A DNA stretch of 64,000 nucleotides from Rosa chinensis (lineage: Eukaryota > Streptophyta > Magnoliopsida > Rosales > Rosaceae). Positions within the stretch are counted from its first letter, which is position 1. The number at the start of each line of letters is the position of its first letter. A program made the position numbers and the translations under genes. Below, piece after piece: positions 48,321 through 58,689 of this stretch. A model generated the notes under the pieces. That model was given only the letters and a program-made list of their open reading frames with translations, made no database searches and had not been told where the DNA came from. The stretch covers positions 4,967,501 to 5,031,500 of the forward strand of contig NC_037089.1 of the NCBI RefSeq assembly GCF_002994745.2. Reading direction: 5' to 3'.

Positions 48321-49133
48321 TAGGCCTGGGAATTCAAAGCCGAGAAACCGATACCGATCCCGTCCGACCCGCGCCGAAACCGATCGGCTCGGTATTGAAA
48401 GGCAGTTCTCCGGCATCCCGATCCGAACCGTACCGAAAACTATGTAAACGGGTCGGCACCGGTATGGGTGTAATACATACCAAATTGTCCAAGCCGAGTC
48501 GAAAGCAGATCATGACCTCCGGAGCTCCGCTGCCCGTGGCGGTTCTGTCTGGGATTGAGTCGCTGGGATTCGTGGTGAGCCATGGGTACGGTTTGACGGA
48601 GACGGCAGGGGTGGTGGTGTCGTGCGCGTGGACATGGTGGAGCTGCCATGATTGGTCTGAGACCAATTATTGAGGCCCATGGGTTGATTCTTCTTCTTCT
48701 TCTGCTGCTCCTTCTTCTTCATCTTCTTCTTATTGTTCAACTAATAATTATTAATTCCCACATCTCTGTCCCAATCCACGTCTGCACCTACAGCAGACCC
48801 ACCTTCTTCCTTGCTCCAACCCACATCTCTTTGTCCCAACCCACCTCTGCACCTACAACAGACCCACCTTCTTCCAATCCACCCTGCACCACCAAACCAG
48901 GAACCCAGTTCACGAAGTGAGTTCAACGATAAAAATGTGGAAGATCCAGATCGTGAAAATGAAAATGTGGAAACCGATTTGGACCGAAACTGTACCGAAT
49001 CAATCGGTTTCGGAACCAATCGGTATCATCGATAAAATTCCGGCATCCCGAACCGATCTGAGCCGACTATAAAGTCGGTATCGGTCTCGGTATAGCCTCA
49101 ATCCCGAGCCGAGCCAAACCGATCCCAGGCCTA
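48321..49133. mobile_element. hAT-like non-autonomous element carrying a host gene fragment
   Basis: The 813-bp element has inverted termini taggcctggga...cccaggccta and a perfect 8-bp target duplication gaaaatgg (48313-48320, 49134-49141), the duplication length of the hAT superfamily. Sub-terminal regions on both sides are rich in ccgat/atcgg and ggtatcgg motifs in inverted order. The middle contains a protein-coding fragment (48495-48640) and a CTT-rich stretch. No transposase is present. Confidence 0.82.
48495..48640 (+). pseudogene. Captured fragment of an acyl-activating enzyme (AMP-dependent synthetase, AAE family)
   Basis: Within the hAT-like element the frame reads KQIMTSGAPLPVAVL and then GFVVSHGYGLTETAGVVVS. 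This corresponds to the conserved GGAP and (S/T)YGLTE region of the adenylation domain (motif A4/A5 neighbourhood) in plant acyl-activating enzymes related to 4-coumarate:CoA ligase. Only about 48 codons are present. It ends abruptly in unrelated sequence on both sides, so it is a captured exon piece and not a gene. A frame starting at 48317 runs through it, so a chimeric transcript could encode it. Confidence 0.75.
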
Positions 49134-49141
49134 GAAAATGG

Positions 49142-49542
49142 GCCAAGCCTAGATATTGAATTTAGTCTTAAAAACCCTAACTGGTTCTGAATCACCAATT
49201 TATCTATTATGTTTAGTATTATTTACTTAAATTTGAGCTATACTTACCCCACTTACCCAAACAAATTATAAGCTTACCCCATTACTGATGAGATTATTCA
49301 TTTTTTCCCCTCATATCAAATTATTATATTGTTTTTTTTAATTTATTTTTGAGACTATTTTGCGCTCTCTCGCTCTATGTCACTTAGAGATAGAGATAGA
49401 AATCATCAGAGATTTCGTCGAACTCCTGTCACAGGTCGCCGTATTTTTCCAAAAGCATATCGGAGGTTTCAAAAGAGATCGTCGAATATCTCATAAGTCA
49501 CGGGAAAGGCCGATAAAGCTTTTTATTACCCCTAATAAAACC
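49142..49542. other. AT-rich spacer
   Basis: No supportable gene between the hAT-like element and the tandem array. Confidence 0.4.
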
Positions 49543-50090
49543 AACTAAACTTTTATTGCCCCCAATAGAAGATTTTGAATTGATGTAATCTCATCATTTT
49601 TTTCCTCAATCAAGGTTTTATTTATCTAATTTTAGGGAGATTAGTTCCCTTCCTTCCAATAAACTTTTATTTCCCCACAATAAAAGATTTTGACTTCACA
49701 TAATCTCCTCACCTTCGTCCTCAATTAAAGTTTATCTGTCTAATTTTAGAGACATTAATCCATTTCTCCCCAATAAACTTTATTGCTTCCCACGTTTTGA
49801 ATTGATGTAATCTCCTCATCTTCTTATTCAATAAAAGTTTTATTTGTCTGATTGAAGGGGGATTAGTCCCCATTCCTTCCAATAAACTTTTATTGCTCCA
49901 CAATAAAATGTTTTGACTTGATGTAATCTCCTCATCTTCATCCTCAACCAAAGTTTTACTTGTCTAATTTTTGAGAGATTAATCCATTCCCCCCCCCCCC
50001 CCCCCCCCAATAAACTTTACTCCCTCCCAGTAAAATGTTTTGAATTGATGTAATCTCCTCATATTCTTCCTCAATCAAAGTTGTTAATAT
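49543..50090. repeat. Tandem array, about five units of 108-125 bp
   Basis: The phrase ttttgaattgatgtaatctc recurs with small changes near 49571, 49688, 49796, 49912 and 50037. Between copies lie ccaataaacttttattgc-like and tttatttgtctaatttt-like blocks in fixed order. The last unit carries a run of 20 C (49989-50008). Confidence 0.8.
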
Positions 50091-50588
50091 TTGTCTTTTT
50101 TGAAAGTGGTTTGGTACCCAGTCTTGCTGAGAGACTATTAGCTGTTATTTTATTGGCTATCCAGATAAATCTAAAGGCTATATAAACTATACTCTTCACG
50201 TACATCATTCACCTAGAATTTTTGAAACTCATCAAGAGAAATTTATGAGTAAAAAAGTTCACAAAACAAACTTTGAGGATTTGTTTTTAGATTTTGAAGA
50301 AATTGTGTCAGATGAGAATGTAAATGTAGCATTGCCTTTAGAAAAGGAACCATTAGCAGCTAAAAATGTTACAAAAAATGAAAATGCACAAGATCAAGTG
50401 GTTGATCAGGAAATGCATTTTAATGGTGATTTACCTGAACCAGTTCCTGATGTAGAACCACAAAGTCTTCAAGTAGCTCAACCCAATCCTGAAAATTCTC
50501 AGCCTAGAAGATCACAGAGAGCAAGAAAACCAACTTATTTGTCGGGTGTTGGTTGGGGGGGGGGGGGGGGAAGAGAGTCATTACATTG

Positions 50589-51515
50589 TTTATCTCAAGA
50601 AGCAGAAGTTGAAATGGATTGTGTAGAAGACAATATATGATCCAAGTACTTTTAATCAAGTCATTGAGAGTAGTGAATCAAAAGAGTGCCAGCTGGCAAT
50701 AGAGGCTAGGATTGATTCCATGAGCCAAATGCAGTGTGGGAGCTAGTTGAACCTGACCCTAGAGAGAAACCTACAGGTTGTAAATAGGTTTTCAAAACAA
50801 CAAGAGATGCAAATAGCAATGTAGAAAGACATAAGGTAAGGCTAGTTGCCAAAGGATTTATACAAAAAGAGGGCATGGACTTTACTGAGACTTTTTCTCC
50901 AGTTTCTACAAAAACACTCATTCAAGATAATCGTGGCTTTAGAGGCTCATTTTGATATAGAGATGCATCAGATGGATGTTAAAACTGCATTCTTGAATGG
51001 TGAATTAGATGAAGTGATTTACATGAGAGAGTCATTACATTGTTTATCTCAAGAATGCAAAAAAAAAAAAAAAATTTATCTCAAGAAGCAGAAGTTGAAA
51101 TGGATTGTGTAGAAGACAATATATGATCCAAGTACTTTTAATCAAGTCATTGAGAGTAGTGAATCAAAAGAGTGCCAGCTGGCAATAGAGGGCTAGGATT
51201 GATTCCATGAGCCAAAATGCAGTGTGGGAGCTAGTTGAACCTGACCCCAGAGAGAAACCTACGGGTTGTAAATGGGTTTTCAAAACAAAAAGAGATGCAA
51301 ATAGCAATGTAGAAAGACATAAGATAAGGCTAGTTGCCAAAGGATTTATACAAAAAGAGGGCATGGACTTTACTGAGACTTTTTCTCCAGTTTCTACAAA
51401 AAACTCATTCAGGATAATCATGGCTTTAGAGGCTCATTTTGATATAGAGATGCATCAGATGGATGTTAAAACTGCATTCTTGAATGGTGAATTAGATGAA
51501 GTGATTTACATGAGG
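50589..51515 (+). repeat. 486-bp tandem duplication inside the Copia remnant
   Basis: The block starting tttatctcaagaagcagaag is present at 50589 and again near 51075. The first copy has a stop where the second has Trp, plus an extra base in an A run. A 15-16 A tract lies at the junction. A run of 16 G (50555-50570) precedes the first copy. Confidence 0.8.
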
Positions 51516-51881
51516 CAGCCAGAAGGGTTCATACAAGCTGGAAGAGAAAACTTAGTCTGCAAATTAAGAAAATCAATTTATGGCTTGAAACAAGCTTCTA
51601 GGCAGTGGTACAAGAAATTTGACTGTGTAATTTCTACCTTTAGATTTACAGAAAATCTTGTGGATGAGTATGTCTATTTGAAAACAGTTGGGAACAATTT
51701 TATTTTATTAGTGTTGTATGTGGATGATATACTCTTGGCTAGTAGTAACTTTAAACTGCTTAAAGACACCAAGAACTTTCTGTCAAAGAATTTTGACATG
51801 AAAGATTTAGGAGAAGCATCCTGTGTACTAGGTATTGAAATTAAAAGAGATGGGGCACAGAGACTGCCTGGCTTGTCTTAG
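51207..51881 (+). pseudogene. Copia reverse transcriptase fragment
   Basis: An open stretch of 224 codons covers most of the reverse-transcriptase core including the YVDD active site (LVLYVDDILLAS). It lacks an own start context and breaks into stops at 51879 before RNase H. It is part of the decayed element. Confidence 0.85.
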
Positions 51882-52690
51882 CAGAATTGTGTTTCCAAAA
51901 TTTTGAAGAGATTTGGTATGGAAAAGTGTGCAACTGGAGAAGTTCCCATGTCTAAGGGTGATAAGCTAACCAAGAAGCATAGCCTTAAGAATAATGTTGA
52001 GAAAGAAAATATGGAGTGAAAGCCTTATGCAAGACTTGTTGGAAGTCTTATGTATATAGAAGTCTGCACTAGGCTAGACTTGTCTTTTGCAGTTGGAATT
52101 TTATCAAGATTCTAATCCAATCCAGGTCCTAGAAAGAAAGTATTGAGGTACCTGCAGAGAGTTAAAAATCACATGCTTGTGTATAGACAAGTGAAAGATT
52201 TGAAACTTGTTGGTTTTTCAAATTCTGATTTTGCAGGCAATTATCCAGACTCCAAGAAATGAACTTGTAGTTATGTACTCATGCTTGTAGGAGGTGCAGC
52301 TGCTTGGAAAACCATGAAGCAACTCTGGTTTTAACCTCCACTATGCAAGCTAAATTTATTACAGTGTTTGAAAGTGTGTGAAGGGCATTATATCAGAAAT
52401 TTTCTAATGCAGACCAAGATATTAAGCCACATTGTGATTGACACACTTGAAATTTATTGTGATAATAAAGCTGCTATTTTTTTCAGCAAGAACAATAAAA
52501 AATCAAATAATTCCAAGCATATCGACTTAAAGTATTACAGTGTCAGAGAAAGAAAGAGTAAACGATGGTGAGATAACTGTTTTGAGCATTGACACGGATT
52601 CATAGCTTGCAGATCCTTTCACCAAAGCTTTATCAATTGCAGCATTCCAAAAGCACACAGCAAGTATTGGAGTTTGAGCCAGTATAGATG

Positions 52691-53556
52691 CTTATGTTCA
52701 GTGGGTCCAGTTGGAGCAATATCTAAGGTTTATGAGTTCTTATATTTTTTTCAGTTATGATTTGTCCTTTATTTATCACAACTTATTAATTTGTAACGAC
52801 AGTTTATTGATGAACTACCTATTATACCCATCTAGAAATATAGTTAAATTTTTGAACTACCTATTAACCCATGATTTTTTAATATGTAAAAAAAAAAATT
52901 GAGAGAAGGGTAAAACTGATATTAGCAATAAAACTTGAAATCATTACCATCAATTTTTATTTTTCAGTTTTTATTTATTTTTTCATAATTTTCTAAAAAA
53001 ATAAAAATTATATAAAATCAAATAACACGCATGTAGTGCGTGCCAAGAGGCTATTCTATTATATTAAGCCAATTCCTCTTAAAATGGTTAAATTTTTGAA
53101 AAGATAATTAAATGTAGTACAGATAAGACATTTTTACGCACCGTAAAACCATGTAATTCATTCGAGTGTTTTTGTAAACTTCTGAGGGCAATTTTAGTAA
53201 CATAATATAGTGACGCATTTGCAAATTGCAACAAAAAATAATAATAATAATAATATACTGACATATTTCTCTTCCATAAAATGATCATAGAATTTGTTCG
53301 ATAAACATCATGTCGTCTTATTTTTCCGATTCCAAGTGAACTAACAAAAGTTGGAGTGACTAAGTATTAAATTTTCTTTTTAAAATAGTGAAAGTTGAAT
53401 AGGACTAGGAGGATACAGGCCAGCGCAATAATAACAAGCCCAATAAGGCACTACTTATACTTGGCAATTCTGGAGGTCGGCGTTTTCAAAAGGCTCAACG
53501 GTGCGGTCTCTCTTGTTCTAGAACCAGAGAAACCCCCAATTCCCAAACCCTAGCAT
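52691..53556. other. AT-rich spacer
   Basis: No supportable gene; an (ATA)n-like run lies at about 53238-53255. Confidence 0.45.
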
Positions 53557-53944
53557 ATTTCGATTTGCCGGGATTTCAGCAATGACGAATGGCAAGTGGA
53601 AGCCCAGCAAAGCTACCGGTCCCGTGGCGGTGGCAAAGCGTCAGAGGTTGCCGAATCGTTCGACGGTGGATGCGTACCTCCGATACCGTGGAGGGGTCGT
53701 CAAACGTAGTGTCTTCAGCTTCTTCGATAAGAAGAAAGTCTTGGACTGGATTCCTGAGGAAATCTTTCAACATCTAGTTTAACATCTAGTTTAACGTACA
53801 TGTGAAGCGTCCTGTTTTGCAAGTATTAGTTTAGAAAAGGAAATATAAATCTAATTTGAATGTTAAATCTTGTTGGTGGAATAGAAAAGTTACTTTCCGT
53901 GTTCCCTCCATGTCTTCATTTCTTTTACTCCTTGTTCTTCAATG
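53557..53944 (+). repeat. Left arm of a 0.38-kb inverted duplication
   Basis: Nearly identical in inverted orientation to 56289-56665. This copy has an extra 12-bp repeat (aacatctagttt) at its stop codon. It contains the small frame 53582-53782. Confidence 0.85.
53582..53782 (+). CDS. Small hypothetical protein, 66 residues (copy 1)
   Basis: ATG at 53582, stop at 53780-53782. The protein starts MTNGKWKPSKATGPVAVAKR, is strongly basic in the first 25 residues, and ends KKVLDWIPEEIFQHLV. I do not recognise a domain. Support for coding: the inverted copy at 56440-56640 keeps the same frame open with only two visible residue changes, and the leader (ccaaaccctag, then cgccgggatttcag-like) looks like a normal plant 5' UTR. 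It could equally be the first exon of a longer gene whose other exons lie on the opposite strand next to copy 2. Confidence 0.5.
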   Translation: MTNGKWKPSKATGPVAVAKRQRLPNRSTVDAYLRYRGGVVKRSVFSFFDKKKVLDWIPEEIFQHLV

Positions 53945-55016
53945 CCGAAACAACCATCCATACAACCCAACAATCCATGATTTCATAGCCGAAACCCATA
54001 CACCTAAACTCCATCAGTATAATTTCGAAACCTGAGCAAACAATCCATACAATCTAAAGGAAATACAAATCAGAACAAACAATCAATACAAATCAGAACA
54101 AACAATACATATTAAATGCCCAGAATAAACAAGATCGGGAGTGACCAAACAATCCATGCACTTCAAAAATTTGTGACCAAAACTCCACATACATACACAA
54201 GAAATTGGGCAGATAGTGGCAAGCGGATGGTCAATTACTCAAGTTCAGCTATGAACTACAGATAATTAAACCACATACCATAGTAGAGGTAGTTGTTGTG
54301 CAGACTAAATATAACATTAATGACACTGTAGCTCACAAATGACACATGGACTTCGATCATCCAAATCGCTAGGCAACTATATTACCATCTTAGTCTTTTA
54401 GATACTACACTTGCCAGACACTATATACATAGACAGCTGATCCTTCTGTAGCACGCATCAAGTAAGATTTCATTATAGAGTAAGTATTTGGGGATTCACG
54501 TTCAGCTAACATGTTAATCAATTATTATCGGAAACAAAAAAAATATTAATCAATAAATAGCAGAGCTTTACAATCTTTCAGACCCTAATAGAGAAACAAA
54601 CAGAGAAGAAGCTGAATAACAGAATTTCTAAATTATAGAACAGCAGATGAATAAGTGAACAAACATACAAAACCAACTAGTCTCTGCGAAATTAGATTTG
54701 GAAAATCAGACTCAACATTAAGAAAGTAGCCTACACTTATCCAAGGCAACAGATAGGAAAGATTCTTAGAAAGCCAACAACAAGTATGCCTTTGCAGTGC
54801 AGTACACTCGAGGGAGGGAGGGAGAGTTTAGCTTACTTTGCAGGTAGCTTGACCCAATCTAGTTGATCTTCTGCAAACCCAGATGAAGTAAGTTTAATCA
54901 CACTACTGCTGCATACCCTTCCATCAGTTCCATGTCTCCAATTCAGCTTCTTTTTGTTTTGTGTTTTTAAATAGTGACCACTGAACACAGTTCAGTGATC
55001 ACAATAATTAATTAAG
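53945..55016. other. Spacer inside the duplicated block
   Basis: AT-rich sequence between the inverted arm and the minus-strand gene fragment. No open frame of note. Confidence 0.45.
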
Positions 55017-55908
55017 TCATATGGATCTGTAAAAAAAGGTTAAGGTTAGACATGTCAAAAAAAGTAACAGGGAAATATATAAGTGAGGAGGAGAAGGGAA
55101 AAGCGATGGAAGACTTACTTGAAAGTGTTCCTGGACCTCTTGAAGTCCAGGTTGATGCGTTGCTTCCATAGAAACTCGAACAATCTAGAGCTGAGGTTGG
55201 GGAATAGCTCATCCACCAGAGCGCCAAGCTCGTATGAAGTGTAAATAGATTGCTTCTTGCCAATCCGATGGTCGTTCAAATGTATGATTATGTTGCGGGC
55301 AAGCTTCACTCGGCTAGCTGGAGTATTATTATATGTTGTCGTATGTTTGAAAACTTTTAAAGCCCAGGGATCTTTACTGCAAGCCTGTTCTAAATCTATT
55401 TTCTCCGGATAGACTGTTTTCTCCCAATCATTGTGAGCTGCTTCCCAGCGCTGTACAGTTCCATTATAAGTCACTAAACGGTTGCGCATCTTATCTACAA
55501 ATTCAACAGGCACCACTGCCCGCTGATCTTTGTTCTGCAACAGCCTGTGGAAGTACAAAGCAGTGAACTGTTCCCTGCTCAATACCCAGAACAGATGAAA
55601 GTTATTTTAAAACACAAATCTGGATAAATCATTGAAATTGGTCTTTTGTTATTGATCCTCACCTTCTGAGCCCGGGGATGGTTAATCTGGACAAGAAGTC
55701 ATCCAAATCCTTCCAGGACCCCGTTCCCCCAAAGACTCGAACAACAAAGCTTCTAGTTCTGCCAGCGTAATCCCTATCCTCGGGACCGGGACCAGAGCCA
55801 ACCGCAGGAAGAACCAGGGCATTATCTTCAACCCTTAAATGGGCAGGGTCTAAGGATCCAATTGGCAAATCATGCCCCCAACGATAATCTACCCTGTTTA
55901 TCAAATCT
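55017..55908 (-). pseudogene. Partial gene of unknown family (two long exons, minus strand)
   Basis: Exon a 55663-55908 and exon b 55119-55574 (or to a stop at 55115) splice in frame across GT-AG borders; a tiny last exon may start at 55026. The joined part encodes about 235 residues: DLINRVDYRWGHDLPIGSLD, then SFVVRVFGGTGSWKDLDDFL, then REQFTALYFHRLLQNKDQRA and a C-terminal part with VKLARNIIIHLNDHR and LVDELFPNLSSRLFEFLW. The RN-x-x-x-H and terminal FP-x-L spacing faintly recalls the KEN ribonuclease domain of IRE1/RNase L proteins, but this is a weak impression. No start codon or 5' part was found. Exon a is duplicated at 57060-57277. Confidence 0.55.
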
Positions 55909-56288
55909 CTGCATCTCAAGAAAAAAATAAAATAAATAATAATAACAATAAATTCCGGAATACAATGTAAACTCTTAAACCACCAAAATTCTAATGCAAA
56001 TGCATTCAATGGTAAGAACTAAAATTCCACATGTAGGACATGCATATGATTATCACTCCTGAGAAAAAAAAACATGTTAAACTACAAGGCTCTTCTTAAT
56101 CCCTAACCCTGAAGCAAAATCTCATTGTCTACATCTCACTGTCCACTCCACAAAACTACAGGGAAAACCCATTACCTCCATCATACACCTTACAAAATCT
56201 CATTCAACTTTATCATAGGCTTTTGCCATATCACACTTTACCACCATCTTCTGCCTACTTTTTCAAATTATGGGTCGTCTCAAATGTA

Positions 56289-56665
56289 GCAATGAAGAAC
56301 AAGGAGTAAAAGAAATGAAGACATGGAGGGAACACGGAAAGTAACTTTTCTATTCCACCAACAAGATTTAACATTCAAATTAGATTTATATTTCCTTTTC
56401 TAAACTAATACTTGCAAAACAGGACGCTTCATATGTACGTTAAACTAGATGTTGAAAGATTTCCTCAGGAATCCAGTCCAAGACTTTCTTCTTATCGAAG
56501 AAGCTGAAGACACTACATTTGACGACCCCTCCACGGTATCGGAGGTACGCATCCACCGTCGAACGATTCGGCAACCTTTGACGCTTTGCCACCGCCACGG
56601 GACCGGTAGCTTTGCTGAGCTTCCACTTGCCATTCGTCATTGCTGAAATCCCGGCAAATCGAAAT
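56289..56665 (-). repeat. Right arm of the 0.38-kb inverted duplication
   Basis: Inverted, nearly identical copy of 53557-53944, ending at the cgatttgccggga leader segment. It contains the second copy of the small frame. Confidence 0.85.
56440..56640 (-). CDS. Small hypothetical protein, 66 residues (copy 2)
   Basis: Same length and frame as 53582-53782, starting MTNGKWKLSKATG, with Leu for Pro at residue 8 and Cys for Arg at residue 42. The frame is preserved, so either the duplication is young or the protein is under selection. The upstream side differs: instead of the leader of copy 1 it meets the 188-bp tandem repeats. Confidence 0.45.
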   Translation of the reverse strand: MTNGKWKLSKATGPVAVAKRQRLPNRSTVDAYLRYRGGVVKCSVFSFFDKKKVLDWIPEEIFQHLV

Positions 56666-56675
56666 GGGTAGATAG

Positions 56676-57051
56676 AATAATGCTCAACCACCCTTGGATG
56701 TAAATCCAAGGGCAAATAGAATTATTATTAAGTTAAGGTGTTTTATTTTCCACCCTTGGATGTAAATCTAAAGATTGTTGAGTTTAAATTTTTTGGTCAG
56801 CAGCTGACCAGGTGAACACCACTGTGAACGAAAATGTTCACCTGGTCAGTTATTGACCAAGAAAATAATGCTCAACCACCCTTGGATGTAAATCCAAGGG
56901 CAGATAGAATTATTATTAAGTTAAGGTGTTTTATTTTCCACCCTTGGATGTAAATCTAAAGGTTGTTGAGTTTAAATTTTTTGGTCAGCAGCTGACCAGG
57001 TGAACACCACTGTGAACGAAAATGTTCACCTGGTCAGTTATTGACCAAGAA
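56676..57051. repeat. Two tandem 188-bp units with MITE-like hairpins
   Basis: Each unit starts aataatgctcaaccaccc. Each contains two palindromic parts: cccttggatgtaaatccaag and a longer one in which ttggtcagcagctgaccagg faces tcacctggtcagttattgac inverted. The copies differ in a few bases. They lie between the right inverted arm and the duplicated exon. Confidence 0.8.
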
Positions 57052-57059
57052 AATAATCC

Positions 57060-57277
57060 TCACCTTCTGAGCCCTGGGATGGTTAATCTGGACAGGAAGT
57101 CATCCAAATCCTTCCAGGACCCCGTTCCCCCAAAGACTCGAACAACAAAGCTTCTAGTTCTGCCAGCGTAATCCAAATCCTCGGGACCGGGACTAGAGCC
57201 AACCGCAGGAATAACCAGGGCATTATCTTCAACCCTTAAATGGGCAAGGTCTAAGGATCCAATTGGCAAATCATGCC
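57060..57277 (-). pseudogene. Duplicated exon a fragment, cut by the gypsy insertion
   Basis: It encodes the same DLPIGSLD...VEDNALVIPAVGSSPGPEDL...FLSRLTIPGLRR part as 55663-55908 with a few substitutions. Similarity to the first copy stops exactly where the LTR of the gypsy element begins (57278), so the retrotransposon landed in this copy. Confidence 0.75.
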
Positions 57278-58689
57278 TGTTTGGCTCCAATTTTGCTGCA
57301 GCTGGTCAACAGTCTCTTTTCTGCGCGGGCGTGCCAGCACTGTTCGGGTGCGGTTGTCGGGGATGTCCCTTGACCTGACTTCTATCAAGCGATTGTGGAC
57401 GAGGAGAGCACCAACCTCGTCGTGGGATTCTTTGTGCCTCGTGGCGAGGACTTTTGCTGAGCTTCTTGAAAATCACCAAATCGATACTCGATGTTGTAGA
57501 TCGAGCAGAGCGAGAACCACCGGGAAGTGAGGAGAACTTGCTAAAGCGTGACTTTAGCTTGGCTGGGTTGCTAGGGCGTTACCCTTGCTTGGCTGGTTCC
57601 GTAACCGTTGTGGTCGCGGCACTACCGTCGGCTCCCGAGGAGACTAGGACCGAAGTACGTTGACAGAGGGTTTGGTGGCACTGAAAGTCGGCTTCTGAGA
57701 AGACTAGGACTAGGAGTGTGATCACCGCTAAGAGAAAGAGAATGAGAGGAGTTGCTCTTAGAGAGGTTGCTCTAGAGAGAACTTAGATCATCTTAGAGAT
57801 GTTTTGATGTTGTGAATGTGTGTCTTAGAATGAGAGGAGAAGGTGTTTATATAGGGAAGAAAAAGAAGAGTGAAATGATGAGTGGAAGAAAAATAATGAA
57901 AGTGGAGTATGAAAGTGATTTGTAAAATATGGAAAAGATAGAGAAATGATGAAATGAAAGCAAAGCATGAAGGTGGAGAAACATGGAAGTGATGATGATC
58001 TATTAAAGAGATTGTAGAAGAAAATATATCCAAGGAAAAAGAGAAAAGCATCTAGCTTTCTTCATGTGGGTAGGAAACATGAACATGTGAATATTGAGCT
58101 GGTTTTAGGTCAGTTTCTGCCCCTTTATTCCTTCAATTATTTCTCCAACAAGACTTCAGTATAAGCCTTCGACTTCTTCATATGAAATTATCCACCATGA
58201 GTGTAGATTACTGTGGTAAAATTTCAGAATTTATTTCCACGTGGTTGGGCCGGAAATGCTGCTGGACCTCTTACAGGTCCAGTTTTCCAGTTTTGCTTCT
58301 GTAGAAAATTGGGCTGATTGTTTGAAGGCTTTCCACTTAAAACTAACTCTGGCACTCTTCATAAGAAATGATCCTTGGGATGTCTAGTATTATTCTGGAA
58401 AGTTTCAGCTCATTTTGATTTCATTTGGTTAGTCTGCCGCCCCTCTTTCCTTGTTTAGCTCGGTTTCTCCTAGCCGAAGTAAGAAAATGTGCTAAAGTTG
58501 ACTTCCATTTCCATGCTTCCATCATTTCCTTTTCTTACAGCTCGAATAATTCTCCATAGTAGGCTTTATTTAGCCTCTAAATAATATATTTCGAACTTGT
58601 CGACAATATATAGCTTGAGCCACTGGCATTGGTTCAATTTCTCCAACACGTGCCTTGTCAGACCAAAATATTCATTTTGGGTCCTAACA
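57278..58689 (-). repeat. 3' LTR of the gypsy element (1412 bp)
   Basis: On the minus strand it starts tgttaggaccc directly behind the polypurine tract and ends gagccaaaca. A TATA-like ctatataaacacc (complement of about 57843-57854) lies in its second half. Frames on the plus strand here (57273-57663) are not genes. Confidence 0.85.

Larger units (their letters stand above)
50120..52690 (+). mobile_element. Rearranged Copia retrotransposon pol remnant
   Basis: In order it shows the integrase C-terminus (50150-50300, GYPDKSKGY pattern), the linker up to SQPRRSQRARKPTYL (to 50545), reverse transcriptase (51207-51881; VWELVEPDPREKPTGCKWVF, HQMDVKTAFLNGELDE, SIYGLKQASRQW, VLYVDDILLAS) and RNase H (51890-52660; ending near DPFTKALS). 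There are in-frame stops in the RNase H part and a 486-bp partial tandem duplication in the linker/RT region. No LTRs were found at either side, so this is a truncated relic. Confidence 0.88.

Noticed and set aside
48334..48920. Further frames in the hAT-like element (Lys-rich, Leu-rich or Pro-rich)
   Set aside because: They translate CTT-type repeats or the reverse strand of the captured AAE fragment.
57273..57663. Two plus-strand frames of 69-85 residues
   Set aside because: They lie in the 3' LTR of the minus-strand gypsy element and have no similarity to known proteins.
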